Shown: positions 28,762 to 36,772 of the stretch, piece by piece
Layout of the letters: every line of letters starts with the position of its first letter
How positions within the stretch are numbered: position 1 is the stretch's first letter
From: Clostridium sp. AT4
GTDB lineage: Bacteria > Bacillota > Clostridia > Lachnospirales > Lachnospiraceae
NCBI RefSeq assembly: GCF_001517625.2
Contig: NZ_LN999827.1
Location: 391,348 to 455,347, forward strand
DNA length: 64,000 nt
Reading direction: 5' to 3'
Made by a program: the position numbers and the translations under genes
The notes under the pieces: generated by a model
The model's database searches: none
Seen by the model: the letters and a program-made list of their open reading frames with translations, nothing else
Told to the model about the DNA's origin: nothing

Positions 28762-30399
28762 TCAATCATCCTGCTCGTCGCTTTCAGCAACGGTAAATGT
28801 AAATCTCTTTCTAGCCATCTCATCGCTTTCCAGATACTCATCATATGTGGTGATCTTGTCAATGAGCTTTCCATTGATGATTTCCATGATGCGGTTGGCT
28901 GTTGTCTGTACGATCTGATGGTCACGGGAGGAGAAGATCATCACACCCGGGAACTTGATCATACCACGGTTTAACGCATCAATAGACTCCATATCCAGGT
29001 GGTCTGTAGGCTCGTCAAGCATCAGTACATTTGCACCGGAAATCATCAGCTTGGACAGCATACAGCGAACCTTCTCGCCTCCAGAAAGAACCTTTACCTT
29101 CTTTACACCATCCTCGCCCGCAAAAAGCATACGGCCCAGGAAACCACGCACATATGTTACATCCTTTTCAGGAGAATACTGGGTCAGCCACTCTACGATA
29201 GTATCGTCATTTGCAAACTCAGCGGAGTTGTCCTTGGGAAAATAAGACTGGGTAGTTGTCAGACCCCACTTATAGTTTCCCTCGTCGGGTTCCATCTCAC
29301 CTGCAAGAATCTTAAAGAGAACGGTCTTTGCACGCTCGTTTGGCCCTACCAGAGCAACCTTGTCCTCTCTTCCCAGAATAAAGGAAATGTCGTCAAGAAT
29401 CTTCTCGCCGTCAATGGTCTTGCTTAAATGCTCTACGGTCAGAACCTCATTTCCGATCTCACGGGAGGGACGGAAGTCAATGTAAGGATACTTTCTGCTG
29501 GATGGCTTAATATCGTCCAGCTCGATCTTTTCCAGGGCGCGCTTACGGGAGGTTGCCTGCTTGGACTTGGAAGCATTTGCAGAGAAACGCTGGATGAACT
29601 CCTGCAGCTCCTTAATTTTCTCTTCCTTCTTCCGGTTGGCTTCCTTCATCTGCTTGATGATCAGCTGGCTGGACTCTACCCAGAAATCGTAGTTTCCGGC
29701 ATACAGCTGAATCTTGCCATAGTCGATATCTGCAATCTGTGTGCAGACCTTATTTAAGAAATAACGGTCATGGGATACCACGATAACGGTATTTTCAAAG
29801 TTAATCAGAAACTCTTCCAGCCATGCAATGGCGTCCAGATCCAGGTGGTTGGTAGGCTCGTCCAGAAGCAGGATGTCAGGATTTCCGAATAATGCCTGTG
29901 CAAGAAGCACCTTTACCTTCTGTGCGCCCAGAAGATTTCCCATCTGGGAATAGTGGAGCTCAGGGCCGATGCCAAGGCCGTTTAACAGGCTCTCTGCATC
30001 AGACTCTGCTTCCCAGCCGTTCATGGTGGCAAACTCGCCTTCCAGCTCTGCCGCCTTGATGCCGTCCTCGTCTGTGAAGTCCTCCTTCATGTAGATGGCT
30101 TCTTTTTCCTTCATAATCTGGTACAGTCTGGCATTTCCCATGATAACCGTATCAAGCACTGTATACTCGTCATATTTGAAATGATCCTGCTGTAAGAAGG
30201 AAAGTCTCTGTCCCGGTGTAATGGCAATCTCACCGCTGGTCGGCTCTAACTGGCCGGACAGAATCTTTAAAAATGTAGACTTTCCCGCACCGTTTGCACC
30301 GATCAGTCCATAGCAGTTACCCTCGGTGAATTTGATATTCACTTCCTCAAACAATGCCTTCTTGCCTACGCGAAGGGAGATATTATTTGCACTAATCAT
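28762..30399 (-). CDS. ABC-F family protein with degenerate second ATPase (YbiT/YkpA-like)
   Basis: 545-residue two-domain ABC-F protein. The first domain has Walker A GANGAGKST and Walker B ILLLDEPTNHLD, but its signature reads LLGAQKVKVLLAQ. The second domain's Walker A reads GPNERAKTV (the Gly before Lys is Ala) and its H-switch reads SSRDHQ, while the signature VLSGGEKVRCML and LMLDEPTDHLD remain. Similar changes occur in YbiT-type relatives, so it is likely a functional translation factor whose two ATP sites are unequal. Acidic C-terminus. AAAGG precedes the ATG. Confidence 0.9.
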   Translation of the reverse strand: MISANNISLRVGKKALFEEVNIKFTEGNCYGLIGANGAGKSTFLKILSGQLEPTSGEIAITPGQRLSFLQQDHFKYDEYTVLDTVIMGNARLYQIMKEKEAIYMKEDFTDEDGIKAAELEGEFATMNGWEAESDAESLLNGLGIGPELHYSQMGNLLGAQKVKVLLAQALFGNPDILLLDEPTNHLDLDAIAWLEEFLINFENTVIVVSHDRYFLNKVCTQIADIDYGKIQLYAGNYDFWVESSQLIIKQMKEANRKKEEKIKELQEFIQRFSANASKSKQATSRKRALEKIELDDIKPSSRKYPYIDFRPSREIGNEVLTVEHLSKTIDGEKILDDISFILGREDKVALVGPNERAKTVLFKILAGEMEPDEGNYKWGLTTTQSYFPKDNSAEFANDDTIVEWLTQYSPEKDVTYVRGFLGRMLFAGEDGVKKVKVLSGGEKVRCMLSKLMISGANVLMLDEPTDHLDMESIDALNRGMIKFPGVMIFSSRDHQIVQTTANRIMEIINGKLIDKITTYDEYLESDEMARKRFTFTVAESDEQDD

Positions 30400-30443
30400 G
30401 TCTCTTACCTTTCTTTGGAATCTTATTTTTATCGTTCCTCGTC

Positions 30444-30475
30444 AAAAGAGGGGTCAGAATCTGGCCCCTCTTTTT
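30444..30475 (-). terminator. Terminator between the lipoprotein and ABC-F genes
   Basis: 10-bp stem AAAAGAGGGG / CCCCTCTTTT with an 11-nt loop that itself pairs (TCAGA/TCTGG), flanked by A and T runs on either side; usable in both directions. Confidence 0.85.
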
Positions 30476-30560
30476 ATGTTTCTCTCAATATCAGATTGTA
30501 CAGGGAAAACAGGGTTTTTGCAAGGGGATTTTCGGAAAAAATAGGACATTTTGCATCTCC

Positions 30561-31187
30561 CTACTGTCCCTTCACAATCTCCACTGGAAAATTCATCCCC
30601 TCAGAGGTCACATACGTCACCCGGACCGGATCTCCGCTGTCCTCTGACAGCGCACCGTCCTCTATGGGGCAGTTATCCTTTAAAAAGCTCAGTTCTCTTC
30701 CGTCCGCTGTTTTCATCGCAAAGGAACTCATGGCATTAGCCGTGGTGGTTCCTTCCTCTGTGGAAATCGTCCACTCTTCCTGCTCCGGCAGGGCCACTAC
30801 CAGATCCGCATCCTCCAGTTTTCCAAGCGGCTCGCCAATATAGGCAATGGCAATCTGGATATCCTCTGCAATCTCCGTCTCTACATCCCGGATATCGCTT
30901 AGGGAAATCTCATACTCTTTCCCATCATCTGCCAGAAGCGTAAAGGCAGAACCATCTTCTTTTTCCTCAATCACTGTTCCCTGAAGCATATGATAGCGCC
31001 CGGCTTCTGCTGGTTCCTCTGTCTGTGCCGGGGTTGTCTCTGTCTCAGAGGATGCCTCCGATTCTGTGGCTGTCTCTGTCTGCGGAACCGATGAAGACGG
31101 CATCTCATCCTGATTTTTGCTGCATCCCGAAGCAAGAAGAACTCCTGCCATCACTGCCACAGCTGTCATATATACCTGTTTTCTCAT
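30561..31187 (-). CDS. Predicted lipoprotein of unknown function
   Basis: 208-residue exported protein: signal peptide with lipobox LASGC (Cys22), then a Ser/Thr/Glu-rich low-complexity linker to about residue 63, then a globular part with short beta-rich stretches (YHMLQGTVIEEKEDGSAF, TLLADDGKEYEIS). No known domain recognised. Anchored outside the membrane by inference. GGAGG sits 6 nt before the ATG. Single-gene transcript bounded by a terminator. Confidence 0.75.
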   Translation of the reverse strand: MRKQVYMTAVAVMAGVLLASGCSKNQDEMPSSSVPQTETATESEASSETETTPAQTEEPAEAGRYHMLQGTVIEEKEDGSAFTLLADDGKEYEISLSDIRDVETEIAEDIQIAIAYIGEPLGKLEDADLVVALPEQEEWTISTEEGTTTANAMSSFAMKTADGRELSFLKDNCPIEDGALSEDSGDPVRVTYVTSEGMNFPVEIVKGQ

Positions 31188-31388
31188 ATTTTTACCTCCG
31201 ATCTTCCGTCAAAAAACAAAATTTCCATACTTTTACCCAGATGTTACCATCCCTGTCTGAAAAATACAAGAAGTTTTCCCTTACAGTTTCTTAATATTAT
31301 GCACGGAACGCGCCTATTCCTCAACAAAAACAGACAGCGCCGGAGGATGCTTTTCTCCTCAGGCACTGCCTGCCATTTATTTTCTCTA

Positions 31389-32150
31389 TCAAATCGTTCC
31401 ATATCTCCCCAGAAAGCTCTGCGTCCGCTCATTATCTGAGGAAAATACCTCCTCTGGTGTTCCCTCTTCCACGATCACCCCTCCGGCCATAAAGACGACC
31501 CTGTGGGAAATATCTCTGGCAAAGGCCATCTCATGTGTTACGATCACCATGGCAATATGGAGATCTGCCAGGGAGCGGATCACCTTCAACACCTCTCCCG
31601 TAAGCTCCGGATCGAGAGCTGAGGTAGGCTCATCAAAAAACAGGATCCTGGGCTTTAAGGCCAGGGCTCTTGCGATAGCAACCCTCTGGCACTGACCGCC
31701 GGAAAGCTGGTATGGATAGGCGTCTTCTTTATCTTCAAGTCCCATCTTTTTTAACAGCTCTCTGGCTTCTGAATAGACCTCCTCCTTATTGCGCTTCTGT
31801 ACATGGATCGGCGCATCTGTGATATTTTTCATCACCGAAAAATGAGGAAACAGATTAAAATTCTGAAATACCAGACCATACTGGCTGCGGATTTCCTTTA
31901 ATTCTGCAGGAGATGCATACTGAATGGAACCGGAATCATTTCCCCATACCGCCTTTTTTCCCAAATAAACCACCTCGCCCCGATCCATGGTTTCCAGCAT
32001 GGTGGCACAGCGCAGGAGGGTTGATTTGCCGGAGCCTGAAGGGCCGATGATGGAAACGATCTCCCCGTCCTCCACGCTCATTGATATATCCTTTAATACC
32101 TTCAGATCGCCGAAGGACTTTTCCACATGATTTAATTCCAAAAGCTTCAT
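31389..32150 (-). CDS. Amino-acid ABC transporter ATP-binding protein
   Basis: 253-residue PAAT-type ATPase (GlnQ/HisP-like). Walker A GPSGSGKST, Q-loop VFQNFNLFPHFSVM, signature LSGGQCQRVAIARAL, Walker B ILFFDEPTSALDPE, and H-loop VTHEMAFARD. FQNFNLFPH is typical of polar amino-acid importers. The ATG at 32150 lies 9 nt after AGGAGG, which overlaps an upstream out-of-use ATG, so 32150 is chosen over 32222. Third gene of the operon binding protein-permease-ATPase. Confidence 0.95.
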   Translation of the reverse strand: MKLLELNHVEKSFGDLKVLKDISMSVEDGEIVSIIGPSGSGKSTLLRCATMLETMDRGEVVYLGKKAVWGNDSGSIQYASPAELKEIRSQYGLVFQNFNLFPHFSVMKNITDAPIHVQKRNKEEVYSEARELLKKMGLEDKEDAYPYQLSGGQCQRVAIARALALKPRILFFDEPTSALDPELTGEVLKVIRSLADLHIAMVIVTHEMAFARDISHRVVFMAGGVIVEEGTPEEVFSSDNERTQSFLGRYGTI

Positions 32151-32169
32151 TTTCCACATCCTCCTGTTT

Positions 32170-32829
32170 CTAACGGTAATACTCCAGCTTTTTTTCCATC
32201 CATTCCATGGTGCAGGCCACAATCAGATTGAAGATGTAATAGAAAAGGCCGGCTGCCACAAAGGGAATCATACTGGTCTGAGAGGATGCCAGCGCCTTTG
32301 CAACTGAAAACATCTCCACTACGCTTAGGGTAAACGCCAGCGACGTGTCTTTTACCAGGGTAATCACCTCATTGGTAATCGAGGGGAGGATCCGCTTGAT
32401 CACCTGAGGCAGAATGATCTTAAAAAAGGTCTGGAACCGGCTGTAGCCCAGGATATAGGCCGCCTCATACTGTCCCTGAGGCATGGACTGAATGCCGCTG
32501 CGGTAAATTTCCGCAAAATAGGCGGCATAGTTAATCACAAACCCGATAAAGGTAGCCCAAAGACGGTAGCCGCTTCCTACACGGATGCCGAAAAGATAGT
32601 AAGGGCCAAAATAAACCACCATGAGCTGCAGCATCAGGGGCGTTCCCCTCATAATAGAAATGTAAACCTTAACCAGATTTCTAAGGAAACCGTTTTTCGT
32701 CATACGGCCAAAAGCCACTATGAGACCCAAAGGCAGAGAAAATACAAGCGTAACCACAAATATCTGTATGCTGGTTCCCATGCCTCCTGCTAACTGTGCA
32801 ACCATCTGGGAAAGTGTCATTTTACCCAT
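32170..32829 (-). CDS. Amino-acid ABC transporter permease
   Basis: 219-residue inner-membrane permease with about five helices (HisM/GlnP family). Contains RGTPLMLQLMVVYFG and the EAA loop AAYILGYSRFQTFFKIILPQ that contacts the ATPase. A single permease gene implies a homodimeric channel. It lies 17 nt after the binding-protein stop and 20 nt before the ATPase start. Confidence 0.94.
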   Translation of the reverse strand: MGKMTLSQMVAQLAGGMGTSIQIFVVTLVFSLPLGLIVAFGRMTKNGFLRNLVKVYISIMRGTPLMLQLMVVYFGPYYLFGIRVGSGYRLWATFIGFVINYAAYFAEIYRSGIQSMPQGQYEAAYILGYSRFQTFFKIILPQVIKRILPSITNEVITLVKDTSLAFTLSVVEMFSVAKALASSQTSMIPFVAAGLFYYIFNLIVACTMEWMEKKLEYYR

Positions 32830-32845
32830 TTTAAACTACCTGCTT

Positions 32846-33721
32846 TCATTTTCCAATTGTCGTAATGTCCTTGCCAAACCATTTTTCAGAGATGGTCTTT
32901 AAGGTGCCGTCCGCAGCCATCTCCTCCAATGCGCCCTGGACTTTATCCTTTAACTCTGTGTTTCCCTTCTTAAAGCCGATCGCATACTCCTCTGCCGCCA
33001 GCGAATCCTCCAGTATAACAAAATCTGCGTTTCTCTGGCTGATCTGATATCCGGCCACAACTACATCCATGGCAATGGCGTCTACTGCGCCCTGCTCCAG
33101 ATCCATAAAGGCTGTGTTGTAATCTGCGGTAGTAAGAAGCTGTGCAAAGGTGGCTGTCAGATCAGGAACCTCCTTTAAGGCTGCTTCCGCGGAGGAATCC
33201 ACCTGACACTCCACTACCTTTCCTGCAAGGTCTGCCTGGCTTTTAATTCCGGAATCCCCTGCCACTACAAACACCTGAGAATTTTCCATGTAGGGCTCGC
33301 TCCATGTATATCCGTCCTCCCGGCCGGTCATGGTAAAGCCATTCCAGATACAGTCAATATTTCCCGACTCCAGTTCCATATCCTTTGCATCCCATGCGAT
33401 AGGCTGGGGCTTATACTCCAGACCCAGGCGCTTTGCAGCCTCCTGTGCCAGCTCCAGGTCAAAGCCTGTATACTCGCCATCATCTCCCATAAATCCCATC
33501 GGCGGGAAATCCTGATCAAATCCCACGATCAGGGTACCGCCTTCTGCCTTTGTTTCTCCTTCTGCTTCAGCGGCTTTTTCTGTGGTCTCTGCTGCCTCTG
33601 TTTTTGCTTCTGTGGATTCAGCCTTTGTCTCAGCCGGTGCAGATGCGGCTCCACCGGAGCAGGCTGCCAGTGACATGGTCATTATAGATACAAGTGCGGC
33701 ACATACAACTCTTTTTTTCAT
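32846..33721 (-). CDS. Amino-acid ABC transporter substrate-binding lipoprotein
   Basis: 291-residue family-3 solute-binding protein. Signal peptide with lipobox SLAACS (Cys21), an Ala/Glu/Thr-rich linker to about residue 63, then LIVGFDQDFPPMGFMGDDGEYTGFDLELA split over the first strand and helix and GNIDCIWNGFTMTGRE. Ligand residues suggest a polar amino acid; the exact one is not assigned. GAGGAGG precedes the ATG. First and probably most expressed gene of the transporter operon. Confidence 0.95.
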   Translation of the reverse strand: MKKRVVCAALVSIMTMSLAACSGGAASAPAETKAESTEAKTEAAETTEKAAEAEGETKAEGGTLIVGFDQDFPPMGFMGDDGEYTGFDLELAQEAAKRLGLEYKPQPIAWDAKDMELESGNIDCIWNGFTMTGREDGYTWSEPYMENSQVFVVAGDSGIKSQADLAGKVVECQVDSSAEAALKEVPDLTATFAQLLTTADYNTAFMDLEQGAVDAIAMDVVVAGYQISQRNADFVILEDSLAAEEYAIGFKKGNTELKDKVQGALEEMAADGTLKTISEKWFGKDITTIGK

Positions 33722-33808
33722 AATCGTTTCCTCCTCGATGGCGAGCCTTTGGCTTCCTGCTTTGAATCTCCATAAATCGTGTCGGCTCTTATTTGCTAAT
33801 GTGTTATC

Positions 33809-33837
33809 ATATTAGCATACTAAAGTGTTTTTGTAAA
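33809..33837 (-). promoter_or_regulatory. Promoter of the amino-acid ABC operon
   Basis: Minus strand -35 TTTACA, 17-nt spacer, -10 TAATAT preceded by TGC (extended -10), about 88 nt upstream of the binding-protein start. Confidence 0.75.
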
Positions 33838-33949
33838 GGGGAAAATGAAAATTATTTCCTCTTCCGTACTTCCGAAGTTATTTTCCCGCAGCCTTTCCAT
33901 GGTGGTGGAAGTGTGGTATCATGGTTTTTAGAAGAATGGAGTGAACGTA

Positions 33950-34375
33950 ATGAAAATAGTAAGTCCTAAAACATTTATCGTTTCATTACTGCTTGGAATA
34001 CTTGTTCTCTATAAAGTGTTGTCCATTGATGGCTTTACCGACATACTGTGGATTATCCTGATGGGATATTGGACCATAAGGGGAATGGAGGTTGCATTTT
34101 CACAGGAGTCGGCTGTTTTAATCTTTGCAGCGGGCTATGCAGTGTGGATTGCTCTGTATATTTCAAAGCATAAGAAAAAAGCGGTTGAAACCGGAAGTTG
34201 GGAAACTGGAAAATTAAATGCCGATAATGAACGGGCATGGAAGCTCTCAGATCTTTGTCATAATGTTATATATTTTATTGCCGCTGTGTTTCTGATCTTT
34301 TATTTTATTTTCGGGGATCCGATGATTTATATAAATAATTACAGGCTGAGGACAGCATTAGTGAAGGAATGGTAA
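33950..34375 (+). CDS. Hypothetical membrane protein
   Basis: 141 residues with four hydrophobic segments (about 8-25, 28-45, 52-69 and 103-123) and a basic/polar loop containing KKKAVETGSWETGK. No family recognised. The ATG at 33950 follows GGAGTG; a GTG at 33941 overlaps that site and is less likely. First gene of a plus-strand, AT-rich block inserted among minus-strand genes. Confidence 0.6.
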   Translation: MKIVSPKTFIVSLLLGILVLYKVLSIDGFTDILWIILMGYWTIRGMEVAFSQESAVLIFAAGYAVWIALYISKHKKKAVETGSWETGKLNADNERAWKLSDLCHNVIYFIAAVFLIFYFIFGDPMIYINNYRLRTALVKEW

Positions 34376-34587
34376 GCCTGATATTTATGAATCACAGCAG
34401 AGTCGTTTCCAGTGTATGCAGATATCCTTCGTCTACAGGGTATTCATTAAATCTTGCTGTTAATGCTGCTTCTGATTTTGATCAATATGATAACTATTCA
34501 AGGATAGATTATGGAGATTTAATCGAGTTTGAAGTAACCCTGGAAGATGGAATTGTTAATCTGACAGCTGCTAAACCGGATATTTAG
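34369..34587 (+). CDS. Small hypothetical ORF
   Basis: 72 codons overlapping the end of the preceding membrane-protein gene by 7 nt in another frame. The product has no recognised domain and no clear ribosome binding site. It may be a real small protein, or the frameshifted tail of a longer ancestral gene; the acidic end YGDLIEFEVTLEDGIVNL looks like a folded beta segment rather than noise. Confidence 0.35.
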   Translation: MVSLIFMNHSRVVSSVCRYPSSTGYSLNLAVNAASDFDQYDNYSRIDYGDLIEFEVTLEDGIVNLTAAKPDI

Positions 34588-34640
34588 AGGGGATCCGCTG
34601 CGTATGAACCGTGGTAAAAATTTAAGGATGAGGGAATGAA

Positions 34641-35237
34641 ATGAACGAATGGAATAAAGCTCAGGCAGGCTATTTATATGACGCCAACTATGACAGGGAA
34701 GTTGTGGAAAACAGAACGAAATGCGCTGATCTGTGCTATGAATTTAATCAGTGCAAACCATCGGATACAAAAAAACAGGCGGAAATTATAAAGAAAATAA
34801 TTGGATGTATTAAAGGAGACTTTGTAATTACAGCGCCCTTTTACTGCGACTATGGGAGCAATATAACGATTGGGAATAATTTCTACACAAATCACAACTG
34901 CACAATATTGGATGGGGCTAAGGTTACCTTTGGCGATAACGTATTTATTGCTCCTAATGTTGTTTTTTCAACAGCTGGTCATGCCATAGATGCAGGGCAA
35001 AGAGCAAAGGGACTGGAAATCGCACTTCCAATTACTGTCGGTGACAATGTATGGATTGGTGCAAATGTATCTGTGCTGCCGGGAGTTTCGATCGGAAGCA
35101 ATACAATAATAGGTGCTGGAAGCGTTGTTAATAAAGATATACCTGATGGAGTAATTGCCGCAGGCGTTCCCTGCAGGGTAATTCGCAGAATAACGGAGAA
35201 AGACAGACAAAAATATCCAGAGTATATAGAAATATAG
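34641..35237 (+). CDS. maa: Sugar O-acetyltransferase (maltose acetyltransferase type)
   Basis: 198-residue left-handed beta-helix acetyltransferase. N-terminal Mac domain (about 5-60, YLYDANYDREVVENR) followed by hexapeptide repeats, with the catalytic His in STAGHAID and the acetyl-CoA region GDNVWIGANVSVLPGVSIG, IIGAGSVVNKDIPDG. Transfers acetyl from acetyl-CoA to maltose, glucose or related sugars in the cytoplasm; the true acceptor is unknown. Length is normal. Confidence 0.92.
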   Translation: MNEWNKAQAGYLYDANYDREVVENRTKCADLCYEFNQCKPSDTKKQAEIIKKIIGCIKGDFVITAPFYCDYGSNITIGNNFYTNHNCTILDGAKVTFGDNVFIAPNVVFSTAGHAIDAGQRAKGLEIALPITVGDNVWIGANVSVLPGVSIGSNTIIGAGSVVNKDIPDGVIAAGVPCRVIRRITEKDRQKYPEYIEI

Positions 35238-35327
35238 CGAATTTTCTGGTTCACGGAATTGGGAATTGACTGGGCTGAAAGCTGAAATAGAAACAGGAAA
35301 GTCGAAAGTTGTAAGGTGACAGTGAAA

Positions 35328-35623
35328 ATGAAATGTACAGTATTTTATGAGAGTTGGCAGCTGGAATGCTGTGGTAAAGCTTTTTCTATAGGTGATATAG
35401 TGAAGTGGTTCGTTTATAAAATAGAACGTGAACAGATACTTGCCCCTGTAGACCTCGGAACGATTGACTATTGTTATGAAGCTCATGATGAAAATTGGGA
35501 AAAATTATTTGTTCGAAAGGCTTTGAAAAGAAAATCGAAGATATGAGAGCAACAGGGTATATTGTTGAGTTAAATGAATGTTCAATCAGACATTCCAAAC
35601 AGGAAGAAGTTACATTCAAATAG
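35328..35623 (+). pseudogene. Frameshifted small gene (DUF6578-like)
   Basis: The first part reads MKCTVFYESWQLECCGKAF and continues to a stop at 35546. A second frame picks up within the codons for the last dozen residues and reads KGFEKKIEDMRATGYIVELN to a TAG at 35623, with good coding character and a natural ending. Together they make one plausible protein of about 97 residues broken by a single-base frameshift around 35500-35520. The resemblance to DUF6578 is tentative. A sequencing error would give the same picture. Confidence 0.5.
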
Positions 35624-35760
35624 CTTCCGTTTTTGAAGCTGCCTTTTGGGTGCAGTATAGTCTGTAATATCTTAGCGTTTATTGATGTTATTATGTGGTA
35701 TGATTTATAAGTAAAAAACAACAAATTGGAATTTTCACATATAAAATGGGAGTGGACAAA

Positions 35761-36042
35761 ATGAGAATAAGTGGCATAAAGTTTAGAGAGACTTTATTAA
35801 GTCAAATGAAGGACTATCTGGATGGAAGAATCACGAAAGAAGAATATTACAATCAAGCAGAACCCTTTTATACTGAATACGCAAATACTTATGAAAATCC
35901 ACTGTTTCACAAGTGCTTTATGGATAAAGTTCCAGACGCTTGTTTGCTTTATATTGATGAGCCTGGGCTTACTCCAGAAATAAAAGAATCGAGATTCCAT
36001 GAAGCATTGCAGGAAGCGTATGTGACCTTGGAGAAACTGTGA
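35761..36042 (+). CDS. Hypothetical protein
   Basis: 93 residues, mostly helical, acidic, with KITKEEYY-like and CFMDKVPDACLLYID segments; no membrane segment or signal. GGAGTGG lies 5 nt before the ATG at 35761, chosen over the ATG at 35746 that overlaps this site. No family recognised with confidence. Confidence 0.55.
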   Translation: MRISGIKFRETLLSQMKDYLDGRITKEEYYNQAEPFYTEYANTYENPLFHKCFMDKVPDACLLYIDEPGLTPEIKESRFHEALQEAYVTLEKL

Positions 36043-36149
36043 TGTGGCGTAGAGATTTTAATATAGTTGATTAAAATAATAAGGGACAGATGATACAAGA
36101 GGACATCATATTCCAGCTTATCAAATAATCAATCAAAGGAGGAAAACAC

Positions 36150-36692
36150 ATGCCCAAACACATTTTAGTAATCTCTACAAGCCCAAGAAAAGGCGGCAAC
36201 TCAGAGACTCTTGCAAACGAATTTATCCGAGGAGCAGAGGAGTCAGGAAACCAGGTAGAAAAGATATGCTTATACGATAAAACCATCAGCTTCTGCAAAG
36301 GCTGTCTGACCTGCCTGAAAACCAGAACGTGTATCATCCATGATGATGCAGAAATCATTGCACAGAAAATGAAAACAGCAGATGTGCTGGTATTTGCCAC
36401 TCCGGTTTACTATTATGAAATGAGCGGACAGATGAAGACCATGCTGGATCGTGCAAATCCGCTGTATGATTCTGATTATCAGTTCCGGGATGTTTATCTT
36501 TTGGCAGCGGCCGCGGAGGATGAGGATACCGCAGTTGAGGGAGCCGTACACGGACTTTCCGGTTGGATTGCCTGCTTCCCCAAATCCCGTCTGGCAGGAG
36601 TCGTATTCGGCGGCGGCGTTGGTGCAGTTGGTGAAATTGCAGGAAATCCAGCTCTTGAAAAGGCCTATGAAATGGGAAAAGCAGTCTGCTAG
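36150..36692 (+). CDS. Flavodoxin-fold NAD(P)H:FMN reductase family protein
   Basis: 180-residue flavoprotein of the iron-sulfur-flavoprotein/NADPH-dependent FMN reductase group. FMN phosphate loop ISTSPRKGGNSETLA near residues 7-21, the Cys-rich segment CKGCLTCLKTRTC (about 51-63), and ATPVYYYEMSGQMKTMLDR. The four cysteines could ligate a cluster or be redox-active, but spacing does not prove a cluster. Probably a redox-stress or quinone-type reductase. AAAGGAGG precedes the ATG. Confidence 0.85.
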   Translation: MPKHILVISTSPRKGGNSETLANEFIRGAEESGNQVEKICLYDKTISFCKGCLTCLKTRTCIIHDDAEIIAQKMKTADVLVFATPVYYYEMSGQMKTMLDRANPLYDSDYQFRDVYLLAAAAEDEDTAVEGAVHGLSGWIACFPKSRLAGVVFGGGVGAVGEIAGNPALEKAYEMGKAVC

Positions 36693-36712
36693 AATCTACG
36701 GAATATACATAG

Positions 36713-36752
36713 AAAAATGGATGCCGCAAAGTCCGGGCGGCATCCTCTTTTT
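36713..36752. terminator. Bidirectional terminator between convergent genes
   Basis: Perfect 9-bp stem GGATGCCGC / GCGGCATCC with a 9-nt loop, flanked by AAAAA on the left and TCTTTTTCTT on the right. It serves the flavoprotein gene (plus) and dihydroorotase (minus). Confidence 0.9.
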
Positions 36753-36772
36753 CTTATATAGCGGTATTTATG

